Below the pieces are notes generated by a model. It did no database searches. It saw only the letters and a list, made by a program, of their open reading frames with translations, and was not told where the DNA came from. A stretch of DNA of 64,000 bases, from assembly GCA_964561785.1 (NCBI GenBank), contig CAZLRF010000009.1, forward strand, positions 43,642-107,641. The letters are read 5' to 3'. Shown here in pieces: positions 16,955 through 25,488 of this stretch. Positions within the stretch are counted from its first letter, which is position 1, and every line of letters begins with the position of its first letter. The stretch is from DATBSL01 sp964561785. Lineage in GTDB: Bacteria > Acidobacteriota > Vicinamibacteria > Fen-336. The position numbers and the translations under genes are program-made.

Positions 16955-16966
16955 CCCCCGGGGGTC
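16953..16966. repeat. Perfect 14-bp palindrome at the end of the aro/his/trp operon
   Basis: GACCCCCGGGGGTC overlaps the aroF stop codon and lies between convergent genes. It could form part of a transcript-end structure, but there is no T tract and no loop, so its role as a terminator is unproven. Confidence 0.35.
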
Positions 16967-17030
16967 GCGGTCGCCGAGGACGGGGGCGCGCGGCACCTCG
17001 TCGAGCGTCCTCCGAAGCACGCCCGCCCGA

Positions 17031-18101
17031 CTAGGCCACGCGCCCCGGCCCGCCGCTCGGCAGGCGCAGCTCCACCCGGAACTCCGATACGCCCGGCCGC
17101 GCCTCGACGAGCGCGCCGTCGCCGTGCAGGGCGGCGAGCCGGCGCCTGACGTTCTGCAGGCCGATCCCGGTGCCCTTCCGTGCCGGGGCGTCGGGATCAC
17201 GCGGGTTGGTGACCGCGATCCGCAGCTCGTCCCCCCGCCGCGCGGCCTCGATGCGGATCTCGCCGCCGTCGAGCCGCTGGGCGATGCCGTGGGTGACCGC
17301 GTTCTCGACGAGGGGCTGGAGGAGGAGGGGGGGGACCGGGCAGGCCCGCGCCGCCTCGTCGGCCGCCACCGTGTGCGAGAGCCGCTCGCCGAAGCGCACC
17401 TTCTCGATCGCGAGCAGCTGCAGGGCGAGGTCGAGCTCCTCGGCGAGGGGGATCGACTCGCGGGCGCCCACGGTGAGGCTGCGGCGGAGGAAGTCGGCGA
17501 GCCCCACGCACAGCCGCCGCGCCTCCTCCGGCCGCGAGGCGATGAGGGCGTTGATCGAGTTGAGGCTGTTGAAGAGGAAGTGGGGGTGGATCTGCGCCCG
17601 CAGCGCGCGCAGCTCCGCCTCGCGCGAGGCGATCTCGAGCTCGAGGGCCCTCCGCTCGGCCGCCTGCGACGCGCCGAGCGCGAGGAGCAGGTAGTGCAGC
17701 GCGGAGGTCAGCAGGAAGAGGGCCACCCCGAGGCCGAGGAGGAGGGGCGCCGTCTCCAGCTGCCGGGCGAGGAGGCCGGGGAAGACGTCGAGGCGGTCGA
17801 GGAGGGACGCCCACGCGCGGGCGGCGGCCAGCCAGAGGACGGCGGAGACGGAAGCGGCGACGAGCTGGGCGCCCAGCGAGCGGAGGAGGCGCGAGAGGCG
17901 GAGCGGGGCGGCCTGGCACACCCAGAACGCGCCGAGGCCGACGAAGCCGAACACCAGCGCGAGGGGCACGGCGAAGACGAGCGCCTCCGTCCACGCGAAC
18001 GGGGCGGCGAGCACGAGCTGCCCCCCGACCAGAGCGCCGACGAGCGCCCACGCGGCGAGGTAGGCCCCGAACCGGCGCCAGTCGGCGAGGATCGGGTGCA
18101 T
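17031..18101 (-). CDS. LytS/YehU-type membrane sensor histidine kinase
   Basis: A 356-residue protein with about four predicted membrane helices (residues about 10-150), then a His_kinase domain whose phosphoacceptor motif is QIHPHFLFNSLNSINALI. A HATPase region follows with LQPLVENAVTHGI and GIGLQNVRRRL. It lacks the GAF/5TM-Lyt sensor seen in LytS itself. Such kinases phosphorylate LytTR-type response regulators, and one (fused to a protein kinase) is encoded divergently at 18926. It begins 3 bases after the LiaF-like gene, so the two probably form one transcript. Confidence 0.9.
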   Translation of the reverse strand: MHPILADWRRFGAYLAAWALVGALVGGQLVLAAPFAWTEALVFAVPLALVFGFVGLGAFWVCQAAPLRLSRLLRSLGAQLVAASVSAVLWLAAARAWASLLDRLDVFPGLLARQLETAPLLLGLGVALFLLTSALHYLLLALGASQAAERRALELEIASREAELRALRAQIHPHFLFNSLNSINALIASRPEEARRLCVGLADFLRRSLTVGARESIPLAEELDLALQLLAIEKVRFGERLSHTVAADEAARACPVPPLLLQPLVENAVTHGIAQRLDGGEIRIEAARRGDELRIAVTNPRDPDAPARKGTGIGLQNVRRRLAALHGDGALVEARPGVSEFRVELRLPSGGPGRVA

Positions 18102-18104
18102 GGG

Positions 18105-18800
18105 TCAGTTCTTGACCTCGACGCCTCCCATGATCGCGAGGCCGGTGACCACGAGGCGGCGCCTCGACCCGGCCAGAGGCCGCGCGTTGTTCACGAAGCC
18201 CCCGAGCACGGCGTTGCCCCGGCTCACGACCTCCCAGTCGTCGGGCACCTTGATCTCGATGCCGCCCCAGAACGCGAACGTGTCGATCACGGCGGGACGC
18301 CCCTCCGGCATCGACGCGCCGCGCAGGTCGATCTCGCAGCCGCCCATCACCGCCGTGGCCTGGCCGCCCTTGAAGTCCGCCGTCGTGATCACCGTCTTGG
18401 TGCCGCCCATGAACTGCACGAGGTCGAGGGCGGGGGAGGCGTCGGCGGGGACGGGCGGCGGGCGCAGGGCCTTCCACGCGATGTTGGCGCCGACGGCGAA
18501 GATCACGAGGGCCCACACGCCGGCGAACGACATCCGGCCCAGGCTCACGAGGAGGAAGGCGAGGCCGGCCACGATCCAGACGATCGCCGAGGAGCCACGC
18601 CCCGTCGGCGAGAGCAGCTTGACCACCCCGACCGCGACGAGGGCGAGGGGCCAGAAGCGGAACAGCGTGCTTCCGTCCACGAGGCCGAGGCTGTCGAGGG
18701 CGAGCACGAGCCCCGCGAGCATGATCGCGAGGCCGACGACGAGCCGGGGGGTGATCCTGACGTCGGCCGCCGGCTTCTCGGGGTTCCACGGGGGGGTCAT
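18105..18800 (-). CDS. LiaF/YvqF-like membrane protein
   Basis: About 231 residues from the ATG at 18800, which has GGAGG six bases upstream (a longer reading from 18830 is possible but has no better site). Several short hydrophobic helices (about residues 18-110) precede a beta-rich C-terminal region with FMGGTKTV, AVMGGCEIDLRGA, FWGGIEIKVP and AIMGGVEV repeats, the pattern of the cell-wall-active LiaF C-terminal domain. In Firmicutes, LiaF represses the LiaRS envelope-stress system. Here it is co-transcribed with a histidine kinase, so a modulator of that kinase is a fair inference. Confidence 0.8.
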   Translation of the reverse strand: MTPPWNPEKPAADVRITPRLVVGLAIMLAGLVLALDSLGLVDGSTLFRFWPLALVAVGVVKLLSPTGRGSSAIVWIVAGLAFLLVSLGRMSFAGVWALVIFAVGANIAWKALRPPPVPADASPALDLVQFMGGTKTVITTADFKGGQATAVMGGCEIDLRGASMPEGRPAVIDTFAFWGGIEIKVPDDWEVVSRGNAVLGGFVNNARPLAGSRRRLVVTGLAIMGGVEVKN

Positions 18801-18925
18801 CTCCTGCCTCCGACCATAACTTACGGCCAAACAGCAGCTTCCGAAAGGCGCGAATCGGCCAACTCCCGGCCGAAGCCGGCGGGTGACGGGGCCTTTCGAC
18901 CTAGAATGCCGTAGATCGAGGCGGC
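18801..18925. promoter_or_regulatory. Divergent promoter region between LiaF-like/kinase and STK-REC-LytTR genes
   Basis: 125 bases without a gene. On the plus strand TAGAAT (18902-18907) is a plausible -10 about 18 bases before the ATG at 18926; no good -35 is visible. The minus-strand promoter is not clear. If the LytTR protein autoregulates, its sites should lie here; I could not recognise a LytTR direct repeat. Confidence 0.4.
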
Positions 18926-20578
18926 ATGATCGGCCAGACCCTGTCGCACTACAAGGTGATCGAGGAGCTCGGCCGGGGCGGGATCGGCGTCGTCTACCGG
19001 GCGCTCGACACGACGCTCGGGCGGGAGGTCGCCCTCAAGGTCCTCGGCCCCGCGGCAGGGCGCGACGCCGAGCAGCAGCGCCGGCTCGAGCAGGAGGCGC
19101 GGGCGGCGGCCGCGCTCGCCCACCCCGCGGTCGCGGTCGTCTACGAGATCGACGAGGCGGAGGGGGTCACGTTCATCGCGATGGAGCTCGTCCGGGGACG
19201 CCCCCTCGCCGCCCTCGTCGCCTCGACGCCCCTCGAGCCCGCGCGCGGGCTCGACCTCGCGATCGAGATCGCCGAGGGTCTCGCAGAGGCCCACGCCCGC
19301 GGCGTCGTCCACCGCGACCTCAAGCCGAAGAACGTCATGCTGACCGAGTCGGGCCACGCGAAGATCATCGACTTCGGGCTCGCCAAGCTCCTGCGCCCGC
19401 GTCCCCCGTTCGAGAGCGGGGCGGACACGCCGGCGTGGGGCGACACCGACCCCGGCCGCATCCTCGGCACCGCCGCCTACATGTCGCCCGAGCAGGTGCG
19501 GGGAGCCGACGTCGACGCGCGCAGCGACCTGTTCTCCTTCGGGGCGCTCCTCTACGAGGTCCTGGCCGGCGAGCCGGCGTTCCGGCGCGAGACCGGGGTC
19601 GAGACGCTGCACGCGGTGCTGAAGGAGCCGGCGCCGCGCCTGCGCGGGGCGGGGCTCGGCGCGGCGGCGCCCGTCGTCGAGCGCGTGCTCGACCGCTGCC
19701 TCGCCAAGTCGCCGCAGGACCGCTACCCGTCGGCGGCCGAGCTCCTCGCGGACCTGCGCGAGGCGCGACGCCGCCTCGAGGCCGCCTCGGACCCCGCGAG
19801 GCGGCCCCCGCCCGCGCCTCCCGTCGCCTCGCCCCCGCCCGCCGTCCTGCGGGCGCTCGTCGTCGACGACGAGGAGCCGGCCCGCCAGATCCTGCGCGAG
19901 TACCTCGGCCGGGCCGGGGGGGTCGAGGTGGTCGGGGAGTGCCGCAACGGCTTCGAGGCGGTCAAGGCGGTGAACGACCTGCGGCCGGACCTCCTGTTCC
20001 TCGACGTCCAGATGCCGAAGCTCGACGGCTTCGAGGTCCTCGAGCTGCTGGGCAGGGACGTCGCCGTGGTGTTCGTCACCGCCTTCGACGAGCACGCGAT
20101 CCGCGCGTTCGAGGTGAACGCGGTCGACTACATCCTCAAGCCCGTGTCGCCCGAGCGTGTCGTGGCCGCCCTCGACCGGGCGCGCCGGCGGCTCCTCTCC
20201 CGTACGCCCCTGCCGGCGGCCGCGCTCGCCGCCGCCGCCCGGCCGGCCGGAGAGCCCGTCTCGCGCATCGTCGTCCGCCAGGGGCCGCGCGTCCACGTGA
20301 TCCCCGCGGAGAAGCTCGACTACGCGGAGGCCCAGGACGACTACGTGGCCCTCCACGCGGAGGGCCGCTCGCACCTCAAGCAGCAGACCCTGGCCGACCT
20401 CGAGGGCTCGCTCGATCCCCGCCGCTTCGTGCGGATCCACCGCTCGTACCTGCTCAACCTCGACCGCCTCGCCCGCATCGACTCCGAGGGCGGCGAGCCG
20501 AAGGCCGTGGTGCTCGCGGACGGGACGCGGCTGCCCCTGAGCCGCTCCGGGTACGGCCGGCTGAAGGGGCTGCTGTAG
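18926..20578 (+). CDS. Ser/Thr protein kinase fused to a LytTR response regulator
   Basis: A 550-residue three-part protein. Residues about 9-285 are a Hanks-type kinase with ELGRGGIGVVYRA, Lys38 (VALKVL), HRDLKPKN (Asp131), DFGLAK (Asp149) and MSPEQVRG; all catalytic residues are present. A Pro-rich linker leads to a receiver domain (about 310-425) with VVDDEE (Asp314, Asp315), phosphoacceptor Asp360 in LFLDVQMPKLDG and the signalling Thr and Lys (FVTAFDE, LKP). Residues about 444-550 are a LytTR DNA-binding domain (RFVRIHRSYLLNLDRL). No membrane segment is seen. It is divergent from a LytS-type kinase, its likely phosphodonor. The protein joins Ser/Thr phosphorylation, His-Asp relay and DNA binding in one chain. 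Confidence 0.93.
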   Translation: MIGQTLSHYKVIEELGRGGIGVVYRALDTTLGREVALKVLGPAAGRDAEQQRRLEQEARAAAALAHPAVAVVYEIDEAEGVTFIAMELVRGRPLAALVASTPLEPARGLDLAIEIAEGLAEAHARGVVHRDLKPKNVMLTESGHAKIIDFGLAKLLRPRPPFESGADTPAWGDTDPGRILGTAAYMSPEQVRGADVDARSDLFSFGALLYEVLAGEPAFRRETGVETLHAVLKEPAPRLRGAGLGAAAPVVERVLDRCLAKSPQDRYPSAAELLADLREARRRLEAASDPARRPPPAPPVASPPPAVLRALVVDDEEPARQILREYLGRAGGVEVVGECRNGFEAVKAVNDLRPDLLFLDVQMPKLDGFEVLELLGRDVAVVFVTAFDEHAIRAFEVNAVDYILKPVSPERVVAALDRARRRLLSRTPLPAAALAAAARPAGEPVSRIVVRQGPRVHVIPAEKLDYAEAQDDYVALHAEGRSHLKQQTLADLEGSLDPRRFVRIHRSYLLNLDRLARIDSEGGEPKAVVLADGTRLPLSRSGYGRLKGLL

Positions 20579-20580
20579 GC

Positions 20581-21300
20581 CTAGGCCTCGCGGGCCTCGT
20601 CCGCCCCGATCGCGGGCAGGAGGCGCTCGGGGGCGGGGCTGTCGAGGAAGAGCAGGTTGAGCCGCGGCTGACCGTCCGCGCCGATCGAGATGTTGCGCAC
20701 CTCGGCCCGCGTCTTGAAGTCCCCGCCGATCTCCTCGACCTGGAGGATCGCGCCCTTGAGCACGGGGAGGGTGACCGCCCGGACCCGGGCCCCCCACAGG
20801 CTCACGTCCTCGGCGACGGTCCTCTCCTCGACCGCGATCCCGCCGGGGGCGTGCTCCGCCTCGAGCCGCAGGCTGAGCCGTGCCACGTGGCGGGGGAACT
20901 TGCGCCGCTCGACGGGGACGGGGTCGCCGGGCATCAGGAACAGCTCGCCCGGGAGCGACTGCGCTCCCCGCGGCGGGTTCTTGCCGAGGAAGACGACGCC
21001 GATGCGCAGCCCGCCGCCCGGAGCGGGGCGCGCGTTGCGGACGAGCGTGTAGACGCGGTACGAGGGGTCGGTGAGGTCGTACTGCCGGAAGCGCTGGGGC
21101 AGCGGGAGCGAGAGGTGGAGGACCTGGCCGAGGACCACCGGTCGGCTCAGCCGCAGGCCGACGCCCCCCGGGGAGGCGTCCTCGCAGGTCGCCATCTCCT
21201 CCCAGGTCGTCCCGTCGCTCTCGCGCCCCTGGACGCGCACCGGGAGCTTGAGGGGAACACGCCTCTGCTTCCGGCGCTCGGCCCCGCCTCCCTGGGTCAT
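20581..21300 (-). CDS. PilZ-domain protein (paralog of the gene at 54349)
   Basis: 239 residues. Two basic motif regions typical of PilZ, ERRKQRRVPLKLPVRV and ERRKFPRHVARLSLRLE, each head a PilZ-like half with DASPGGVGLRLSRPV and DVSLWGARV. PilZ domains bind cyclic di-GMP through RxxxR and D/NxSxxG motifs; the first half has RRKQR and DASPGG. It is closely similar to the PilZ protein at 54349, sharing FRQYDLT..SYRVYTLVRNA. A GGDEF cyclase is encoded at 59682. Target unknown. It converges with the preceding regulator gene (stops 2 bases apart). Confidence 0.8.
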   Translation of the reverse strand: MTQGGGAERRKQRRVPLKLPVRVQGRESDGTTWEEMATCEDASPGGVGLRLSRPVVLGQVLHLSLPLPQRFRQYDLTDPSYRVYTLVRNARPAPGGGLRIGVVFLGKNPPRGAQSLPGELFLMPGDPVPVERRKFPRHVARLSLRLEAEHAPGGIAVEERTVAEDVSLWGARVRAVTLPVLKGAILQVEEIGGDFKTRAEVRNISIGADGQPRLNLLFLDSPAPERLLPAIGADEAREA

Positions 21301-21342
21301 GCCTGGCCGGGAAGCTAGCACAAATCGGATAACCTTGCGCTG

Positions 21343-22116
21343 ATGAGCGACGCGTTCGCGATCGAGGTCGAGGGGCTGACCAAGGTCTTCCGGGGGAAGA
21401 CCGCGGTCGACCGGCTGTCCTTCCGGGTCGCGAGGGGGCGCTTCTTCGGCTTCCTCGGGCCGAACGGGGCGGGCAAGAGCACCACGATGCGGATGCTCAC
21501 CGGGCTCCTGCGGCCCACCTCCGGGGACGCGGCCGTCCTCGGGGTGCGGCTCTCCGGCGACCTCCTCGCCCTCAAGCGAAGGATCGGCGTCGTCCCCGAG
21601 GAGCTGCCCCTGTACGAGCGGCTGACCGGCGAGGAGCACCTGCTCTTCGCCGCCCGCATGCACGGCCTCCCGCGTCCCGAGGCCCGCCGGCGCGCGGAGG
21701 AGCTGCTCGAGTTCCTCTCGCTCGCCGACGAGCGGGGCAAGCTCGTCGTGGACTACTCGCAGGGCATGCGCAAGAAGCTGGCCCTCGCCTGCGCGCTCGT
21801 CCACGGGCCCTCGGCGCTCTTCCTCGACGAGCCGCTCAACGGCATCGACCCCGTGGCCGGGCGCGTGGTGAGCGACCTCCTGCGGCGGCTCACCGCGCGC
21901 GGGGTGACGCTGTTCTTCACCTCTCACGTGCTCGACGTGGTCGAGCGCCTGTGCGACGAGGTCGCGGTCGTCGACCGGGGGCGCATCGTGGCCCAGGGGA
22001 CGCTCGACGAGATCAGGGCCCAGCGCGCGATCGCGGGCGGGGCGTCGCTCGAGGACGTGTTCCTGAAGCTCGTCGACGCGGACGTGAGGCGCGAGGACCT
22101 CTCGTGGATCGCCTGA
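21343..22116 (+). CDS. ABC transporter ATP-binding protein
   Basis: A 257-residue ATPase with Walker A GPNGAGKST, Q-loop (GVVPEELPLYERLTG), signature DYSQGMRKKLALA, Walker B ALFLDEPLNGID and switch His in FTSHVLDVVERL. It resembles the ABC-2 exporter ATPases (CcmA/YthP-like). It overlaps the permease gene by 13 bases. GATAAC at 21328-21333 may be the -10 of an almost leaderless transcript. Substrate cannot be told. Confidence 0.93.
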   Translation: MSDAFAIEVEGLTKVFRGKTAVDRLSFRVARGRFFGFLGPNGAGKSTTMRMLTGLLRPTSGDAAVLGVRLSGDLLALKRRIGVVPEELPLYERLTGEEHLLFAARMHGLPRPEARRRAEELLEFLSLADERGKLVVDYSQGMRKKLALACALVHGPSALFLDEPLNGIDPVAGRVVSDLLRRLTARGVTLFFTSHVLDVVERLCDEVAVVDRGRIVAQGTLDEIRAQRAIAGGASLEDVFLKLVDADVRREDLSWIA

Positions 22117-23699
22117 TCGCGCTCGTGGCGCTGCGCTTCAGGCTCGAGGCGCGGGCCCTCCTCGGCGCCCGCGGGCGCCTCGTGGCGCTCCTCGTGGCCC
22201 TGCCCCTCCTCCTGCTCCTCTCCGCGGCCACGGCGGGCCTCGCCTTTCTCGCCGCACGCGTGGTCGAGCGCGAGGAGCCGGCGCTCGTCCTCCCCGCGCT
22301 CTCCGCGGCGTCGGCCGTGCTCGGGCTCGCCTGGGCCCTCTCGCCCTTCCTCGCGGGCGTCTTCGCCACCGAGACCCACGACCTCGGCCGGCTCGTGGTC
22401 TACCCGGTGTCGTTCGCGACGCTCGTGGTCTCGTCGCTCGCCGCGAACGTCGTGCAGCCGGTGGTGCTGGCCCAGGTCCCGGTCCTCGTCGCCCTCGGCC
22501 TCGGCCTCGCCGGGGCGCATCCCCGGCTCCTGCCCGCGCTCGCGGGGCTCGCCCTCGCCTTCGCGCTCGTCCTCGCCACGGGGCAGGCGGTGGGGATCGC
22601 CCTGCACGCCGTCTCCCGCCACCGCCGCCACCACGATCGCGTGCTCCTCCTCGGTCTCGGGCTCGGGATCGCCCTGAGCCTGCTGCCCCTCCTCCTGCTC
22701 TCGCCCGGGGGCGGCGGCGCCCGCCGCCTCGCTCTCTCCCTCGTCGAGCGCGACGTGTTCGCCCTCGTTCCCCTCTCCTGGGGGGTCCGGGCGGCGGTGC
22801 ACGCGGGCCGGGGCGAGGCTCTCTCGTTCCTGGGCTGGGCGACCGGGGCCGCCCTGGCCCTGGCCGCGGCCCTCGGCGTCTCGACGCTCCTCGCGCGGCG
22901 TCTCTACCGCGGCGAGGCCGACCTCGGCGAGGCGACGGGAGGCCGATCGGCCCGGGCCCGCATGCCCCTGCCGGGGGCGGTGGGCGCTCTCGTCGAGAAG
23001 GACCTGCGCGTCGCCTGGCGCGACCCCCGGCTGAAGGCGCTCGTCTTCAGCGGCCTCGTCGGGCCCCTCGTCCTGCTCTTCGTGCTCGGCCAGGGCGGGG
23101 GGGCGCGCCCGTCGCTGCTCCTCGCGGTCGCGGTGCTGTCGGGCCTCGGGGCGGTGGGCGCCAACACGTTCGCCTTCGAGCGGCAGGGGCTCGCGCTCCT
23201 CCTCGGCAGTCCTCTCGACCGGCTCTCGCTCCTCGTCGGGAAGAACATCGCCCTCGTCGCCCTGCGCCTGCCCGTCGTCCTCGCCATCGCCCTCGCCACG
23301 CTGCTCGTCGCCGGGCCCGCCTTCGTCCCCGCGGTCGCGACGGTCGCCCTCTCGACCCTCGTCCTCGCCGCCGCCGCCGACAGCTACCTCTCGATCCTCG
23401 TCCCGCTGCCGGTGTCGGCCGCGGGGCGCGACCCGAGCACGCCCGCCTCCGGCACGCGCGGGCTCGGGACCCTGGTCGCCCTCGTCCCCGCCCTGCTGGC
23501 CACCCTCGCCGCGGCCGTCCCGTTCGCGTTCCTCGCCTGGCTGCCGCTTCTCCTCGGCGAGCCGTGGCTCGCCGTCGCCACCCTTCCCCTCGCCCTCGCC
23601 GGCGCCGCCGCCGTCCACTTCATGGCCGTGGCGGGCGCGGCGCGGCTGCTCGAGCGGCGCGAGGGCGACCTCGTGGCGCGCCTCGCCGGGGAGGACTGA
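22104..23699 (+). CDS. ABC transporter permease (ABC-2-like)
   Basis: A 531-residue, strongly hydrophobic protein with about 12 membrane segments and one longer loop containing LVEKDLRVAWRDPRLKALVFSG, typical of large two-half ABC-2 permeases. The GTG at 22104 overlaps the ATPase gene; GAGG lies about 10 bases upstream. It forms the exporter with the preceding ATPase. The tyrA gene follows 1 base after its stop, so the exporter and the tyrosine pathway gene are probably co-transcribed. No substrate inference is made. Confidence 0.85.
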   Translation: MDRLIALVALRFRLEARALLGARGRLVALLVALPLLLLLSAATAGLAFLAARVVEREEPALVLPALSAASAVLGLAWALSPFLAGVFATETHDLGRLVVYPVSFATLVVSSLAANVVQPVVLAQVPVLVALGLGLAGAHPRLLPALAGLALAFALVLATGQAVGIALHAVSRHRRHHDRVLLLGLGLGIALSLLPLLLLSPGGGGARRLALSLVERDVFALVPLSWGVRAAVHAGRGEALSFLGWATGAALALAAALGVSTLLARRLYRGEADLGEATGGRSARARMPLPGAVGALVEKDLRVAWRDPRLKALVFSGLVGPLVLLFVLGQGGGARPSLLLAVAVLSGLGAVGANTFAFERQGLALLLGSPLDRLSLLVGKNIALVALRLPVVLAIALATLLVAGPAFVPAVATVALSTLVLAAAADSYLSILVPLPVSAAGRDPSTPASGTRGLGTLVALVPALLATLAAAVPFAFLAWLPLLLGEPWLAVATLPLALAGAAAVHFMAVAGAARLLERREGDLVARLAGED

Positions 23700-23700
23700 C

Positions 23701-24459
23701 GTGGCGCGACGCCCCCGGGTGGCGATCGTCGGCCTCGGCCTCGTCGGGGGCTCGCTCGCCCGCGCGCTCCGCGCCGCCGGCCACCACGTCACCGGCATCG
23801 ACTGGCCCCACGTCGTGCGCCGCGCCCTGCGCTCGCGCGCGATCTCGGCGGGGGCGACCCGGACCGAGCGGGGCGCGGAGGCCGACGTCGTGGTCCTCGC
23901 GGCCCCGCCCGCCACGAACCTGCGCCTCCTGCGCCGCCTCGCGAAGGTGGCCCGGCCCGGCCTCGTGGTCACGGACGTGTCGAGCGTGAAGGGCGACATC
24001 GTGCGCGAGGCGGCGCGGCTCCGCCTCGAGGGCTTCGTCGGCGGACACCCGATGGCCGGCACCGAGAAGCGGGGCTTCGCCGCCGCGCGGGCGGACCTGT
24101 TCCGCGGCGCTTCGTGGTGGCTCGTGCCCGGGCGCTCCGCGCGCGCCACGCGCGCCGTGCGCGGGCTCGTCCTCGCCGCGGGCGCGCGCCCGGTCCTGAC
24201 CGACGCCGCGACCCACGACCGCGCCATGGCGTTCCTGAGCCACGTCCCGCAGGTCGTCGCCTGGGCGCTCTTCGACGCGGCCCGGCTGGACCCGGTGGCG
24301 CGTCGGCACCTGCGCCGGGCGGGCCCCGGCTTCCGGGGCATGACCCGCCTCGCCCGCAGCCCCCGCCCCCTGTGGCGCGACATCCTCGACGCCAACCGCC
24401 TCGAGGTGCGCCGCGCCCTCGGCGCGCTCGCGAGGCAGATCGAGAGGAGGAGACCGTGA
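23701..24459 (+). CDS. tyrA: Prephenate (arogenate) dehydrogenase
   Basis: 252 residues with the NAD motif GLGLVGGSLARAL, TDVSSVKG, GGHPMAGTEKRG (catalytic His) and HDRAMAFLSHVPQ. It oxidatively decarboxylates prephenate (or arogenate) on the way to tyrosine. There is no ACT domain, so feedback control must lie elsewhere or in the fold. It starts at a GTG 1 base after the permease stop. The gene is separated from the main aromatic operon by about 7 kb. Specificity for prephenate or arogenate cannot be judged from motifs alone. Confidence 0.92.
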   Translation: MARRPRVAIVGLGLVGGSLARALRAAGHHVTGIDWPHVVRRALRSRAISAGATRTERGAEADVVVLAAPPATNLRLLRRLAKVARPGLVVTDVSSVKGDIVREAARLRLEGFVGGHPMAGTEKRGFAAARADLFRGASWWLVPGRSARATRAVRGLVLAAGARPVLTDAATHDRAMAFLSHVPQVVAWALFDAARLDPVARRHLRRAGPGFRGMTRLARSPRPLWRDILDANRLEVRRALGALARQIERRRP

Positions 24460-24857
24460 AGCGTGCTCCGGACCCCGAGGCCGCGGCGGCCCTCGTGCCC
24501 CGCGCCCTCTTCGGCAGCAGCGTGGCCGTCCTCGTCCTGGGCGGGCTCCTCAACGTCCAGGGCCAGACTGCGCTCGGGCCGGAAGCGATCTCGTGGGGGG
24601 CCGCGGGGTGGGCGCTCGTCGCCCCCGTGGTGGCCGTGCTCGTCCGCGGCCGGGGCCTCGTGCTTCCCCGCGAGGAGCCGCGCTCCGGGGAGGAGGCGAT
24701 CGCGCGCGCCCGAAGCGGGCTCGTCTTCTTCGCGATCCTGGAGAGCGCGGCCGTCCTCGCCGGCATCGCGGCGATCGTGAGCCCCCCGTGGTGGCCCCTC
24801 GCCGCGGCGATCGTGCCCCTCGCCGTGATGGCGATGAACCTGCCGCCGAGACGCTGA
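24456..24857 (+). CDS. Small membrane protein of unknown function
   Basis: 133 residues, about four hydrophobic helices (residues about 16-36, 46-63, 87-106, 108-126) with a short cytosol-like stretch containing PREEPRSGEEAIARARSG. It begins at a GTG overlapping the tyrA stop (GTGA), preceded by GAGGAGGAG. I do not recognise the family. Strict overlap with tyrA suggests shared expression, not necessarily shared function. Confidence 0.7.
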   Translation: MKRAPDPEAAAALVPRALFGSSVAVLVLGGLLNVQGQTALGPEAISWGAAGWALVAPVVAVLVRGRGLVLPREEPRSGEEAIARARSGLVFFAILESAAVLAGIAAIVSPPWWPLAAAIVPLAVMAMNLPPRR

Positions 24858-24936
24858 CGAGGGGCCCCCGCGGGGACGTATCATCGCAGACGGCCGCGGG
24901 TCGTCCGCGGCGGATCGTCGCCTGGAGGTGAAGACC

Positions 24937-25488
24937 ATGTTCCACCCGGGGAAGCGCGCGGCCGCGCTCGCCGCGGCCTTCGTCTGGCTCGGCGGTGCGG
25001 CCTGCAACAAGGGCGCCGCGGAGGCCGCGCTCGCGGGCGCGGAGCAGGCGCTCTCCGCCGCGCGCGCGGATCTCGAGAGGTACGTGCCGCGGGAGCTCGC
25101 GGCCCTCGACCGCAGCCTCGCCGCGGCGAGGGCCGACCTGGCGAACGGCCGCTACACCGACTCCCTGAAGGCGGGGCAGGAGCTGCCGTCGAGGATCGCC
25201 GACGCCCTCGCCGCGGCGCAGGCCCGCAAGGGAGAGCTGACCGCGTCGTGGAAGGGCCTGGCCGAGTCGCTTCCGGCGACGATCGACGCTCTCACCGCGA
25301 GGGCGACCGCCCTCGCCGCCGCGCAGGCGGACCTCGGGGCCCTCAGCCGGTCCTGGGCGGACGCGACCGCCGCGTTCGAGGGCGGCGACGTCGCGCAGGC
25401 GGTGACCCTCGCCCGGGACGCGAAGGCGAGGGCCGACGCGCTCGCCTCCCGCCTCGGCCTCGTCCCCGCCCCCGGGGTGCACCCGTGA
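24937..25488 (+). CDS. Helical lipoprotein of unknown function
   Basis: 183 residues from the ATG at 24937, eight bases after TGGAGG (a GTG at 24928 has no spacing). A signal peptide ends in a lipobox LGGAAC with Cys23. The rest is Ala/Leu-rich helix with a repeating pattern (A.LAGAEQALSAARADLERY, AAARADLANGRYTDSL), resembling DUF4398-like periplasmic coiled coils. A 6-bp CCGCGG hairpin (24894-24910) lies in the gap upstream. The stop overlaps the CoA-transferase start (GTGA). Confidence 0.75.
   Translation: MFHPGKRAAALAAAFVWLGGAACNKGAAEAALAGAEQALSAARADLERYVPRELAALDRSLAAARADLANGRYTDSLKAGQELPSRIADALAAAQARKGELTASWKGLAESLPATIDALTARATALAAAQADLGALSRSWADATAAFEGGDVAQAVTLARDAKARADALASRLGLVPAPGVHP

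Noticed and set aside
16953..16966. Intrinsic terminator of the supra-operon
   Set aside because: A palindrome is there, but without a loop or T tract it does not meet the usual criteria; it is listed only as a repeat.
24894..24910. CCGCGG hairpin as a riboswitch or attenuator
   Set aside because: It is only a 6-bp stem with a 5-base loop in a 79-base gap; nothing else supports a regulatory RNA.
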